Part shown: positions 1-6,654 of the stretch, piece after piece
Layout: each line of letters starts with the position of its first letter
Position numbering within the stretch: position 1 is the stretch's first letter
Assembly (NCBI GenBank): GCA_024695725.1
Contig: JAILHQ010000146.1
Location: 1-18,976 of the forward strand
DNA length: 18,976 nucleotides
Direction of reading: 5' to 3'
Source: Cyanobacteria bacterium RUI128
Lineage (GTDB): Bacteria; Cyanobacteriota; Vampirovibrionia; Gastranaerophilales; Gastranaerophilaceae
Position numbers and translations under genes: made by a program
Notes under the pieces: generated by a model
Database searches by the model: none
Told to the model about the DNA's origin: nothing
The model's input: the letters and a program-made list of their open reading frames with translations, nothing else

Positions 1-842
1 CTTCAGGTTTTGAATATGCGCCAAACCCTGAAAGGATTGCTGCCATCAAAGCAAATATTGATAAGATTAATTCAACCGGTATTCCTGTTTTTGTTAACAG
101 TTTGCCGACAGATTTGAGCAAATATGATGTTAACAAAAACGGGGTAAGATATATAGATTTGCGTGATCCTGAAGCATCTGTCGAAAAGTACGGCTATCCT
201 GAGGGAACAAAGGTTAAAGATTTAAAATTCCTCTGTCATGCAACTACTGATGATTTTAATAATTTTAATGTCTTATGTGATGACAGTAAAGATGTATGTT
301 TGAGTACAATGATGCTTGATTATCGTTCAAAATATTCAACAGGATACAATTCAAATGGAGCTTACATTCTGAGCGGTAATAACGCAAATATTGTATTGGG
401 CGATAAAAACACTTCCTGTACGGGCGGGCACAGAGGGTATGATTATGCCAAAAATTCAATGTATCAAACCATGGAAAACTTAATGACAAAATCAGGCGGA
501 TATATCAATCAAAACAAGGAAAGAGCATCTGTTTCAAACCAAATATGTTCTGATTTAGGTTTGTCAAAAGAAGAATATTTGGAAATGTATAATTCTATCT
601 GTAACCTTGAAAAACTGGAAGATGTGTCTGATGTGGAATTATCTTCAGGCAGAACCGTAAAAGGTGAAGATATAAGAAAATCGATATCAGATATTCAGGA
701 TGCAATGGTTGAGCCAAGGCAGGATGGCGACAGGGGATACACAAACGAGTTTGTTGTGTACAATCCAAAAATCGAAGGTATGGTTGTTCACGGCAATATC
801 GATGCGTATGATGATGCACAAGTACCGCTGGTGTTGGTTTAA
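1..842 (+). CDS. PARP-like ADP-ribosyltransferase-type protein, 5'-truncated by the window edge
   Basis: The frame is open from base 3, so the TTG at 102 is almost certainly internal and the gene starts outside the window. About 279 residues are visible. The family is not certain, but three blocks follow the order of PARP-type ADP-ribosyltransferases. A strand with LCHATT carries His at 237-239 (compare LxHGS in PARPs). GAYILS carries Tyr at 363-365 (compare GIYF). TNEFVVY carries Glu at 747-749 (compare NEYIVY of PARP1). This would be an intact H-Y-E triad that binds NAD+ and transfers ADP-ribose. The Tyr-Glu gap of 128 residues is longer than in PARP1 and holds a helical insert. No signal peptide can be judged because the N-terminus is missing. 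No terminator hairpin is obvious after the TAA; the next 30 bases lead into a regulatory module. The ART call is inference from motifs. Confidence 0.5.
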   Translation, partial: SGFEYAPNPERIAAIKANIDKINSTGIPVFVNSLPTDLSKYDVNKNGVRYIDLRDPEASVEKYGYPEGTKVKDLKFLCHATTDDFNNFNVLCDDSKDVCLSTMMLDYRSKYSTGYNSNGAYILSGNNANIVLGDKNTSCTGGHRGYDYAKNSMYQTMENLMTKSGGYINQNKERASVSNQICSDLGLSKEEYLEMYNSICNLEKLEDVSDVELSSGRTVKGEDIRKSISDIQDAMVEPRQDGDRGYTNEFVVYNPKIEGMVVHGNIDAYDDAQVPLVLV

Positions 843-875
843 TAGTTTTATCTGTTCATCTTTGAATTTATCCCC

Positions 876-952
876 TTAACACTTCTTAACAAAAGTGCAA
901 TAAAAAAGTCAATTTTTTTTGAAATAGATACTTTATATATACATAAGAGATA
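876..952 (+). promoter_or_regulatory. Shared regulatory module, copy 1 (drives the 981 gene)
   Basis: Three blocks: TTAA-N6-TTAA at 876-889, CAATTTT at 910-916 exactly 20 bases later, and a 25-base block at 928-952 containing TATATATACATAAGAGATA. The same blocks with the same spacing lie upstream of the minus-strand genes starting at 4949 and 5412. The 25-base block is identical to the copy before 5412 and differs by one base from that before 4949. The TTAA box reads CTTAACACTTCTTAAC here, the reverse-complement orientation of the other two copies. The transcript probably starts in or just after the conserved block. The factor is unknown. Confidence 0.7.
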
Positions 953-980
953 TATAAGAGAGAGAAAGTGAGATTTACTT

Positions 981-1220
981 ATGCAATATTCTGCAGTAGA
1001 ACGTAATAAAAAGCCAATCGGCTCATTAGATATACCAGATGATTTTGACAAGTTTTATCTGAGAAAAAAGGACAGGCAGATGAGATTCTGTAACGCAAAG
1101 GATCCTATTTATCACGTATTTTCAAGTATTGATAAAAGGCCTTTGGGTGAATTATTCAGAGGATTTGTCAAAGAATCAATAAAGGACACTCAAAAGTTTT
1201 TATACAAACTTGTGGCATAA
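981..1220 (+). CDS. Orphan 79-residue basic protein
   Basis: Not recognised. The ATG lies 28 bases after the conserved regulatory module, with a weak purine-rich site (AAGTGAG). The protein is charged and basic, with several Lys/Arg clusters, one Cys and no membrane segment or signal peptide, so it is probably cytosolic. The C-terminal third looks helical. The case for a real gene rests on three points: a shared upstream module at exact spacing, a following terminator, and a gap in which no other gene fits. It shows no evident similarity to the other two small proteins under the same module. Function unknown. Confidence 0.6.
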   Translation: MQYSAVERNKKPIGSLDIPDDFDKFYLRKKDRQMRFCNAKDPIYHVFSSIDKRPLGELFRGFVKESIKDTQKFLYKLVA

Positions 1221-1291
1221 ATTAGGAAAAAGAAAAACGCAAGAAGCGGCTGGAAAAATCGAAAATTATAGGAACAAAACAGGGAAAATTA

Positions 1292-1321
1292 AAAAGAGGA
1301 ACTCAAAAGAGTCCCTCTTTT
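1292..1321. terminator. Bidirectional terminator between the 981 gene and rpsU
   Basis: Stem AAAAGAGGAACTC / GAGTCCCTCTTTT (12 of 13 pairs) with an AAAA loop. The A-run on one side and T-run on the other serve both convergent genes. Confidence 0.85.
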
Positions 1322-1340
1322 AATTTATATGTTAATCTGA

Positions 1341-1514
1341 TTATGACTTGCGTTTGCGAGCTGCTTCAGATTTGCGTTTTCTTTTTACGCTTGGCTTTTC
1401 GTATCTTTCGCGTTTTTTAACTTCAGAAAGAATCCCTGCTTTTTGGATTTTCTTTTTGAAGCGTCTTAAAGCTACTTCAATACTTTCGTTTTCACCAACT
1501 TTAACTTCTGGCAT
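1341..1514 (-). CDS. rpsU: Small ribosomal subunit protein bS21
   Basis: 57 residues starting [19 protein letters not shown], the typical bS21 opening, followed by the KKKIQKAG core and an extremely basic Lys/Arg tail ([14 protein letters not shown]). bS21 sits on the 30S platform near the 16S 3' end and helps initiation. The ATG at 1514 is preferred over the in-frame GTG at 1529: it gives the canonical N-terminus and has GGTGGTG about nine bases upstream. The gene converges on the 981 gene and shares its terminator. Length and composition are normal for the family. Confidence 0.95.
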   Translation of the reverse strand: MPEVKVGENESIEVALRRFKKKIQKAGILSEVKKRERYEKPSVKRKRKSEAARKRKS

Positions 1515-1612
1515 TCTGCTATTCACCACCTTCGTTGCTTGTGTACAGTGTTATATTAACTGAAAATTGTTTAAAAATCAAGGGGTTGAGGAATATTTAT
1601 CCTTTTTACTAC

Positions 1613-1641
1613 TTCACAAGTTAAGAAAATACTGTTATAAT
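1613..1641 (+). promoter_or_regulatory. Sigma-70-type promoter of the rubredoxin gene
   Basis: TTCACA at 1613-1618, a 17-base spacer, then TATAAT at 1636-1641 preceded by TGT (extended -10). This is the best housekeeping promoter in the window. Confidence 0.75.
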
Positions 1642-1677
1642 TATATCCGTGGTTTATTATAAAGAAAGGAGTTTATA

Positions 1678-1836
1678 ATGGCAGTTTATATTTGTACGGT
1701 TTGTAATTGGGAATACAATGAAGATTTAGGTTATCCTGAAGGCGGTATCGCTCCGGGAACAAAATTTGAAGATTTGCCTGACGATTTTGAATGCCCTTTG
1801 TGTCATGTATCAAAGGATATGTTTGAACAGGGCTAA
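1678..1836 (+). CDS. Rubredoxin
   Basis: 52 residues, the usual rubredoxin length. The four iron ligands are visible as C6-x2-C9 and C39-x2-C42. The family core is present: YxCxVCxWxY near the start, [11 protein letters not shown] in the middle and DFECPLC at the end. Rubredoxins bind one Fe(Cys)4 centre and carry single electrons in the cytosol, often to rubrerythrin or superoxide-detoxifying enzymes in anaerobes. The Gly that usually follows the last Cys is His here (CPLCHVSK). AAGAAAGGAG lies a few bases before the ATG. The gene has its own promoter and its own terminator, so it is monocistronic. Confidence 0.95.
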   Translation: MAVYICTVCNWEYNEDLGYPEGGIAPGTKFEDLPDDFECPLCHVSKDMFEQG

Positions 1837-1854
1837 CATTGTTTTATCAGAATT

Positions 1855-1888
1855 AAAGGAGCGGGGAAATATCTTCCGCTCCTTTTTT
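1855..1888 (+). terminator. Rho-independent terminator after rubredoxin
   Basis: AAAGGAGCGG paired with CCGCTCCTTT around an A/T-rich loop, followed by a T-run. Confidence 0.9.
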
Positions 1889-1942
1889 GTTTGCTTTGAG
1901 TACTAACCGGCAGGTTAATATTTATTCTATATCATAACTCTA

Positions 1943-1951
1943 TGGTATAAT
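1943..1951 (+). promoter_or_regulatory. Extended -10 promoter giving a likely leaderless mRNA
   Basis: TGGTATAAT ends six bases before the ATG at 1958, so the expected start of transcription falls on the A of the ATG. The six intervening bases are all T, and there is no Shine-Dalgarno. Confidence 0.7.
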
Positions 1952-1957
1952 TTTTTT

Positions 1958-4717
1958 ATGATATCTAAGAAGTTGAAGAATCAGTTAAAAGCGTTTGTTA
2001 TTGGTGCCTGCGGGGCTGTTGCAGTTTTGCTTGCGGGTATTGTGGCTTTTTATCTGTGGGGTTTACCGTATATCGCTTCATCACCTAAAGCGCACAGTTT
2101 TATTGATAAAAAACTGTATGAATATGCAGGTGTGAATATGGTTGCGGAGGATGTTAATCTGAAAACTTCTTATCCGTATATTTCTTTCAGCGCAGGTGAT
2201 TTTGAGCTTTTGAAGGGCGGAAACCCGATTTTGATACTTAAAAATACAGATGCAAAGATATCTCTTTCTAAGGTATTGTTTAAGAAAATTGTTGTAAAGA
2301 AACTGGGTGCAGATTATATATATGCTGATGTAAATAAAATATTGGCTATTGTTCCGGGGCAGGAAGAAAAGAAAGAGCCTGTTAAATGCGACTGGTATTT
2401 TGATTTTATGGATTCGCTTTTGTATCTGAAGCAGCTGAAGGTCTTGTATATGGTGAATGATGTTTCGTTTAATGTCGATACGAAAGGGATAGAGCTTGAT
2501 AATACTAAAAAGGGCAAATTGTATGTTCGTTTTGATTTCAATATGTTGATGAAACAGGGTAAAAATGCCGTAAAAGTTTCACTTCAGGACAGAAATAAGT
2601 GTTATATATTGAAGAAAAAGCTGTATCTTGATGAAAACATTGTTACTCTTAATAAGTCTAAACTTCATTTTAAAGGGGATGTCGTTGACGATAAAAAATT
2701 CAATGTAGAGGTTTTTGCAAAAGGGTTTGAGATATCAAATATAGTTGCTATTATTCGCTCAAATGTTATTATCCCGAACGGTTCAGACCTGCTTTCATAT
2801 TTTGATGATATTAAAGGTAATTTTGATTTTAAGTTTAAACTTACCCCAAAAGGGTTAAATGGGGATATTTCCTTGCGGCATTTATGTTTTTTGCTGATTC
2901 CGATAGAAAATGTTCCTGTTCATCTGCATAGCGGTAAAGTTTTGGTTGATACAAAGAACATTCACCTTGAAGATTTTTCAGGATATTATGGTTCGCGTCC
3001 GGTTAATACTATGAAGTTTAAGGGAATTGTTGAAGATTATACAAAGACCTTTAAAACCCATATTACTGCGGACGGTGTTATTGCAGATGATTTTGCAAAG
3101 TATTACCTGACTCCTGTAATTGGTATTCCGATAAATATTGTCGGCAAAGCCGATACAAAACTCTTTATTGATTATGTAAATAATGTAATCAATCTGAAAT
3201 GGTTATTCAGGGTGTTACCTGAGGATAATTTACTGGTTGCGGGCGAACCTGTTAGCAAATATAAAGAAGAGCGGGTTATTATTTCGAATATGTCTATTGA
3301 GGGCGCTCTGTTAAGGATAAAAGATTTAAATTCTTTCGTGACAGTTCCGGGAGTAAAAGATTTTTACAGAAGAAAATTGATTTCGTTACACGGATTGATA
3401 GATTTTTCAAAGGGTGTTGACTTCAGGGTGATGGGTTTTAATATTGAAAAACCTGTCCCGAGTGCTTTTTTGAATATTATAGCAAGACAAGAATTGTTTA
3501 GTGACGGTACTGCTGTCGGGAAACTGACTGCTGTGGACGGGCCTAAGGGGGTAAAACTTTTTGGAAACCTCACTCTGGAGAAGGTAAAGGTGCCTTCACA
3601 AAGATTATATATTCATAATGCTAATATTTCGACTAATTTTGATACAGTAAATATTACTGCAGAGGGCGGATACAGGCGTTCAAAATACAACGCAAAGGCT
3701 AATATAGTAAATAATCTTGCTTTTCCGATGGTTATAAACGATATTGATTTTTCACTCGACAGTATGGATTTAGAGAAATTACTCGCATCTTTTAACCAGC
3801 AGGGTGATGGTGTTGCGGCAACGAAGGCTCCTGATGTTGATGAAGATGCTCCGACATTTGATATTACGAATTTGATTATAAAAAATTGTAAGTTGAAACT
3901 CGGAAAGGCATCTTATAAGGATTTGGCCGCTGAGAATATGGAGGCAACTCTTACTCTTGATGAAACAGGAGATTTAGACCTGAACTCAAACAGGTTTGAT
4001 TTTGCAAAAGGACACTCTTCTGCCCATGTTTGCTGTGATCTTAAAAAGCATAACTATCATGTAAAACTCGGGGTTAAGGATGTTGATTCTAATTTGATTG
4101 CAACAACTTTATTGAATCTGCCTAAGGAAATATCGGGTAAAGCAAGCGGTATCATTGATATATATACAGACGATAAACTGAAACTGAACGGTAATATTAA
4201 GTTCCTTGTGAAAAAAGGTACAATTGGTAAAATCGGGCTGATTGAGTATGTTTTGAATGTTGCGTCAGTATTCAGAAACCCTATTGCAATGATTAATCCT
4301 GTTATTATTTTCGATTTGATAAATGTGCCAAACGGGGAATTTGATAAGATTCAGGGCACACTTGATATTAAGGATAATGTTATAGATTCTATTAAAATTA
4401 AGTCTTATGCGAAGTATCTGAGTGCGTATATTGTTGGTTGTTATGATTTGGAAAAACAAGACGCAGCATTGAGAATATATACAAAGATGACTAATAAAAA
4501 GGAAGGTCTGTACGGCATTTTAAGAAGTATATCACTGAGTAATATTGCCTCAAGGGTTTCTATCGGGGCAAGAAATGATGTTGCTTATTATTCTCATGAG
4601 GTATCGGAAATTCCAGAGATTGAGGCGGGGGAAAAGGATGCTCAAATCTTTTTAACCACGGTTGACGGTGATGTTGAGCATTATAACTTCCTGTCCTCTT
4701 TAAAGAAACTGAAATAA
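1958..4717 (+). CDS. AsmA-like envelope protein (bridge-like lipid-transport type)
   Basis: 919 residues. One membrane segment at about residues 12-34 anchors the protein, with the rest outside the cytoplasm. The long remainder is beta-rich and repetitive, with alternating hydrophobic residues as in AsmA/YhdP/TamB proteins. These are thought to form hydrophobic grooves that carry phospholipid between inner and outer membranes. Near residues 740-870 a C-terminal block (KGTIGKIGLIEYVLNVAS, then GTLDIKDNVIDSIKIKS) resembles the AsmA-like C-terminal domain. An acidic, proline-containing linker follows the middle of the protein (DVDEDAPTFD). The start is fixed by a stop codon upstream and by the -10 box ending at 1951; no other start codon fits. 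Its presence implies an outer membrane. It stands alone, between terminators. The exact subfamily (AsmA, YhdP or TamB) is uncertain. Confidence 0.78.
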   Translation: MISKKLKNQLKAFVIGACGAVAVLLAGIVAFYLWGLPYIASSPKAHSFIDKKLYEYAGVNMVAEDVNLKTSYPYISFSAGDFELLKGGNPILILKNTDAKISLSKVLFKKIVVKKLGADYIYADVNKILAIVPGQEEKKEPVKCDWYFDFMDSLLYLKQLKVLYMVNDVSFNVDTKGIELDNTKKGKLYVRFDFNMLMKQGKNAVKVSLQDRNKCYILKKKLYLDENIVTLNKSKLHFKGDVVDDKKFNVEVFAKGFEISNIVAIIRSNVIIPNGSDLLSYFDDIKGNFDFKFKLTPKGLNGDISLRHLCFLLIPIENVPVHLHSGKVLVDTKNIHLEDFSGYYGSRPVNTMKFKGIVEDYTKTFKTHITADGVIADDFAKYYLTPVIGIPINIVGKADTKLFIDYVNNVINLKWLFRVLPEDNLLVAGEPVSKYKEERVIISNMSIEGALLRIKDLNSFVTVPGVKDFYRRKLISLHGLIDFSKGVDFRVMGFNIEKPVPSAFLNIIARQELFSDGTAVGKLTAVDGPKGVKLFGNLTLEKVKVPSQRLYIHNANISTNFDTVNITAEGGYRRSKYNAKANIVNNLAFPMVINDIDFSLDSMDLEKLLASFNQQGDGVAATKAPDVDEDAPTFDITNLIIKNCKLKLGKASYKDLAAENMEATLTLDETGDLDLNSNRFDFAKGHSSAHVCCDLKKHNYHVKLGVKDVDSNLIATTLLNLPKEISGKASGIIDIYTDDKLKLNGNIKFLVKKGTIGKIGLIEYVLNVASVFRNPIAMINPVIIFDLINVPNGEFDKIQGTLDIKDNVIDSIKIKSYAKYLSAYIVGCYDLEKQDAALRIYTKMTNKKEGLYGILRSISLSNIASRVSIGARNDVAYYSHEVSEIPEIEAGEKDAQIFLTTVDGDVEHYNFLSSLKKLK

Positions 4718-4720
4718 ACA

Positions 4721-4750
4721 AAAAAAACGGGGCGATTGCCCCGTTTTTTT
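4721..4750. terminator. Bidirectional terminator between the AsmA-like gene and the 4749 gene
   Basis: A-run, CGGGGC, GATT loop, GCCCCG, T-run. The stop codon of the minus-strand gene overlaps its edge (4749-4751). Confidence 0.92.
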
Positions 4751-4949
4751 ATGCGAGAACTGAACCGTGCGGTTCCAGTTTGAACATTTTATCAATATCT
4801 TCCGGTGTTTGCTGCTTTTGGCTCACTAACAAGCTTCCGATATTTCTCATATTGACACCCGTTAATCCGATTTTTAAATACTCGTTTGAACCTGCATAAG
4901 TACTAACTTTTAAATCTGCTGTGCGTTTTACAAAATCTCCGAATGCCAT
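4749..4949 (-). CDS. Orphan 66-residue protein with shared regulatory module
   Basis: Not recognised. No membrane segment, signal peptide or cysteine. It is slightly basic, with a Gly/Asn-rich middle (KIGLTGVNMRNIGS) and a predicted helix (TPEDIDKMFKL) near the end. The ATG at 4949 follows GAGGATATAGGAT, a ribosome site almost identical to that of the 5412 gene. The whole leader back to about position 5077 is conserved with that gene, although the two proteins are not obviously alike. It has its own module and its own strong terminator, so it is expressed as a single-gene unit. Role unknown; the shared control suggests joint induction with the 981 and 5412 genes. Confidence 0.7.
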   Translation of the reverse strand: MAFGDFVKRTADLKVSTYAGSNEYLKIGLTGVNMRNIGSLLVSQKQQTPEDIDKMFKLEPHGSVLA

Positions 4950-5077
4950 ATCCTATATCCTCTATTCTAAATGTAAATCCTAATTTCCTGTGAGATTAAA
5001 TATCTCTTATGTATATATAACGTATATACAAATGAAAAAATTGCCTATTTTGCCCCGTATCCCTTAATATTTCTTAA
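4950..5077 (-). promoter_or_regulatory. Shared regulatory module, copy 3, with conserved leader
   Basis: Read on the minus strand: TTAAGAAATATTAA at 5077-5064, CAATTTT at 5043-5037 exactly 20 bases on, and the conserved 25-base block at 5025-5001. The leader then contains GAGAT-ATTTA-ATCTC, a short hairpin at the likely 5' end of the mRNA. After it come ATTAGGATTTA, AGAATAGAGGATATAGGAT and the ATG, nearly the same as before the 5412 gene. Confidence 0.75.
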
Positions 5078-5084
5078 CACACGC

Positions 5085-5108
5085 AAAATAGGGGCCAATA
5101 GCCCCTAT
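5085..5108 (-). terminator. Terminator of the 5412 gene
   Basis: On the minus strand ATAGGGGC-TATTG-GCCCCTAT is followed by a short U-tract (TTTT). It lies directly upstream of the module of the 4949 gene and separates the two units. Two further small stem-loops (for example GTGGAAA...TTTCCAC at about 5130-5150) lie between the stop codon at 5191 and this hairpin. Confidence 0.7.
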
Positions 5109-5190
5109 AAATTAGACAATTAGAATAGATAGTGGAAATTTTGTTTTCCACACGACACTTCGTGTTAATGTTGTGAGAGATTGATACCGC

Positions 5191-5412
5191 CTATGGGGTC
5201 GGAATATCTCTGTCTGTATCTAATAATTTAGCACCAAAGTCAGTAGTTGCATCTTCCGGCATCACTGCTTTAACAGGTGCCTTAAATGTTGGTAAACTCA
5301 CACCTGTGTTTGCGAACATTCCTGTTGCTTTCCCTTTTTCTGTGCTTGCCGTTAAATCTTTTTTGTAACGTTCTAATATACCACCTAAGGTATATGCTCC
5401 TTCGAATTTCAT
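5191..5412 (-). CDS. Orphan 73-residue protein with shared regulatory module
   Basis: Not recognised. The N-terminal part (LGGILERYKKDL) looks helical. The rest is Pro/Thr/Ala-rich and probably extended (FKAPVKAVMPEDATTD), ending in DTDRDIPTP. There is no cysteine, membrane segment or signal peptide, although a small exported or partner-bound peptide cannot be excluded. The ATG at 5412 is preceded by GAGGATATAGGATT. Leader and promoter match those of the 4949 gene closely, while the coding sequences do not, so the promoter is conserved independently of the product. Function unknown. Confidence 0.68.
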   Translation of the reverse strand: MKFEGAYTLGGILERYKKDLTASTEKGKATGMFANTGVSLPTFKAPVKAVMPEDATTDFGAKLLDTDRDIPTP

Positions 5413-5544
5413 AATCCTATATCCTCTATTCTAATGTGATAAATCCTAATTGCTTTTGAGAATTAATTATCTCTTATGTATATATAAAGTATATCTATCC
5501 CTCAAAATTGCTTTTTTTGTTGCATGTGTTGTAATATTTCTTAA
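5413..5544 (-). promoter_or_regulatory. Shared regulatory module, copy 2, with conserved leader
   Basis: On the minus strand: TTAAGAAATATTAC at 5544-5531, CAATTTT at 5510-5504 (20 bases on), and the 25-base block at 5492-5468, identical to copy 1. A leader hairpin GAGA-TAATTAAT-TCTC and the sequence ATTAGGATTTA precede the ribosome site. The stretch 5545-5644 upstream holds no gene that I can support. Confidence 0.75.
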
Positions 5545-5644
5545 TATAAATTTTAAAAATCAAGTATGGAAAGGGTTTTGGGCTGTTAATTTTGCCTTTG
5601 AAAATTCAATGTTAAGCAATGTAACACGATATTGAACAAATTTC

Positions 5645-5671
5645 TAAAGTTTTTCCCAAAATATCCGTTAC
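5645..5671 (+). promoter_or_regulatory. Sigma-28-like promoter before the HExxH protein
   Basis: TAAAGTTT at 5645-5652 fits the sigma-28 (FliA/SigD) -35 consensus. TAAA is followed by 15 bases and then TCCGTTAC, a partial match to GCCGATAA (5 of 8). About 55 bases here align with the region before the 6655 gene, including an upstream GTTAA element. The weaker -10 makes this the less certain of the pair. Confidence 0.5.
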
Positions 5672-5718
5672 CTAAAATGTAGGAATTAGATATTTAAAAT
5701 TTGTAGGGAATGTGTGTT

Positions 5719-6297
5719 ATGTTAAAGAGAGTAACAGTGCTTTTAGCATGTTTATTTGTGTTGTCTTCATCCTGTGTGTTTGCAATGAATGTAAAATGCT
5801 TCTCGGATGATGTGAAAATCCGCCAAGCATTGACTATGCTTGATGATATCGGGGCAAGAGATGTCTTTGATAACCTTCACGAAAATTCTGTTAAGATAAT
5901 ATTTTATGATTTGAGCCAAGTCTCTTTTTCTTACGCAAACCACTTCGCAATGAACACTACTGATAACTGGGGCGACAGATACATCCTAATAAATACAAAA
6001 TATAAAAATGCACCTGTTGAACAGATTGCATGCCTGATTGCTCACGAAAGCTGCCACAAAGGCAAGGTTGCAACTCTTTCTGAAGAAACAAGAGCAACAA
6101 GAACAGAAGCAAGATACTGGCAGGTTCTTAAACAACGCAATTATAATTACCCAAATACAAAACTTACTGCAAGACTGAACAGTTTGGCAAATTTGGAAAA
6201 TGTATCAACAGTTAACCATGATTATATACAAGACAGAATCTCAAACAGCGGTTTTTATAAAGAGCAATTAGTATTGAGAGAAAGAAAAGGTTTTTAA
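5719..6297 (+). CDS. Secreted HExxH putative zinc metalloprotease
   Basis: 192 residues. The ATG at 5719 is preferred over that at 5710 because AGGGA (5705-5709) is then properly spaced. Residues 1-22 form a signal peptide (Lys/Arg, hydrophobic core, SSSCVFA), with likely cleavage after VFA, so the product is periplasmic or secreted. HESCH at residues 109-113 is a zinc HExxH motif inside a hydrophobic helix (IACLIAHESCHKG). It is followed by SEETRATRTEA, where E122/E123 or E130 (17 residues after the second His) could be the third ligand. The mature part starts near residue 23 and is short, so this is a minimal protease or a relative. Substrate unknown. A sigma-28-like promoter precedes it and a terminator follows it, so it is transcribed alone. 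No family is assigned with confidence. Confidence 0.72.
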   Translation: MLKRVTVLLACLFVLSSSCVFAMNVKCFSDDVKIRQALTMLDDIGARDVFDNLHENSVKIIFYDLSQVSFSYANHFAMNTTDNWGDRYILINTKYKNAPVEQIACLIAHESCHKGKVATLSEETRATRTEARYWQVLKQRNYNYPNTKLTARLNSLANLENVSTVNHDYIQDRISNSGFYKEQLVLRERKGF

Positions 6298-6331
6298 TTT
6301 GATAGTTTTATGATGAAATAAACACTTATGG

Positions 6332-6361
6332 GCGGTATCTTCGGGTATCGCTTTTTCTTTT
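6332..6361 (+). terminator. Terminator after the HExxH protein
   Basis: GCGGTATC-TTCG-GGTATCGC (two wobble pairs) followed by TTTTTCTTTT. Confidence 0.85.
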
Positions 6362-6404
6362 GTGTGCGTGGGGGGTATTAAGTATTGGTACGGATATGCA
6401 ATAA

Positions 6405-6537
6405 TTTGCGGCACTAGGCTCTAAGATACTAAGGCATCAGGTTTATTTTATATGGCTTCGTCGTGTATATTTTTGTTTATCATTATCTCAGAACCTTTCT
6501 TAGTGCCCTCCTGCCCTAGTGCCCTAGTATCCTCAAT
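6405..6537. repeat. Imperfect inverted repeat with CACTAGG units
   Basis: The left arm (about 6407-6437) has GGCACTAGG and GATACTAAGGCA. The right arm (about 6500-6533), read on the opposite strand, has GGATACTAGGGCACTAGG and GGGCACTAAG. The arms share CACTA(G/A)GG-type units and enclose about 60 bases with no gene. The whole interval 6298-6595 contains only the terminator and this repeat. Nature unknown; a small dispersed repeat or structured RNA is possible. Confidence 0.55.
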
Positions 6538-6595
6538 GCTGAAAAATAACCGTTTCCACCTTTGTTAACAATTGTAAAATATCCTTAAAAAAACC

Positions 6596-6622
6596 TAAAG
6601 ATTTTGGGAAAAATGCCGATAT
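6596..6622 (+). promoter_or_regulatory. Strong sigma-28 (FliA/SigD)-type promoter
   Basis: TAAA at 6596-6599, exactly 15 bases, then GCCGATAT at 6615-6622. This matches the SigD-type consensus TAAA-N15-GCCGATA(A/T) at every position. Transcription should begin about 6630, giving a short leader with AGAAAGGA before the ATG at 6655. An upstream GTTAA motif is shared with the 5645 promoter. Confidence 0.75.
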
Positions 6623-6654
6623 ACATGTCACAGACTAATTAGAAAGGACGGTAT

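Noticed and set aside
876..889. Pho-box interpretation of CTTAACACTTCTTAAC
   Set aside because: It resembles the 11-base-period direct repeats bound by PhoB-type regulators, but only two half-sites exist and the other two copies are inverted, so no specific regulator is claimed.
848..1051. 67-residue minus-strand open frame over the 876-952 module
   Set aside because: Covers a promoter module conserved on the other strand and the start of the 981 gene; no ribosome site.
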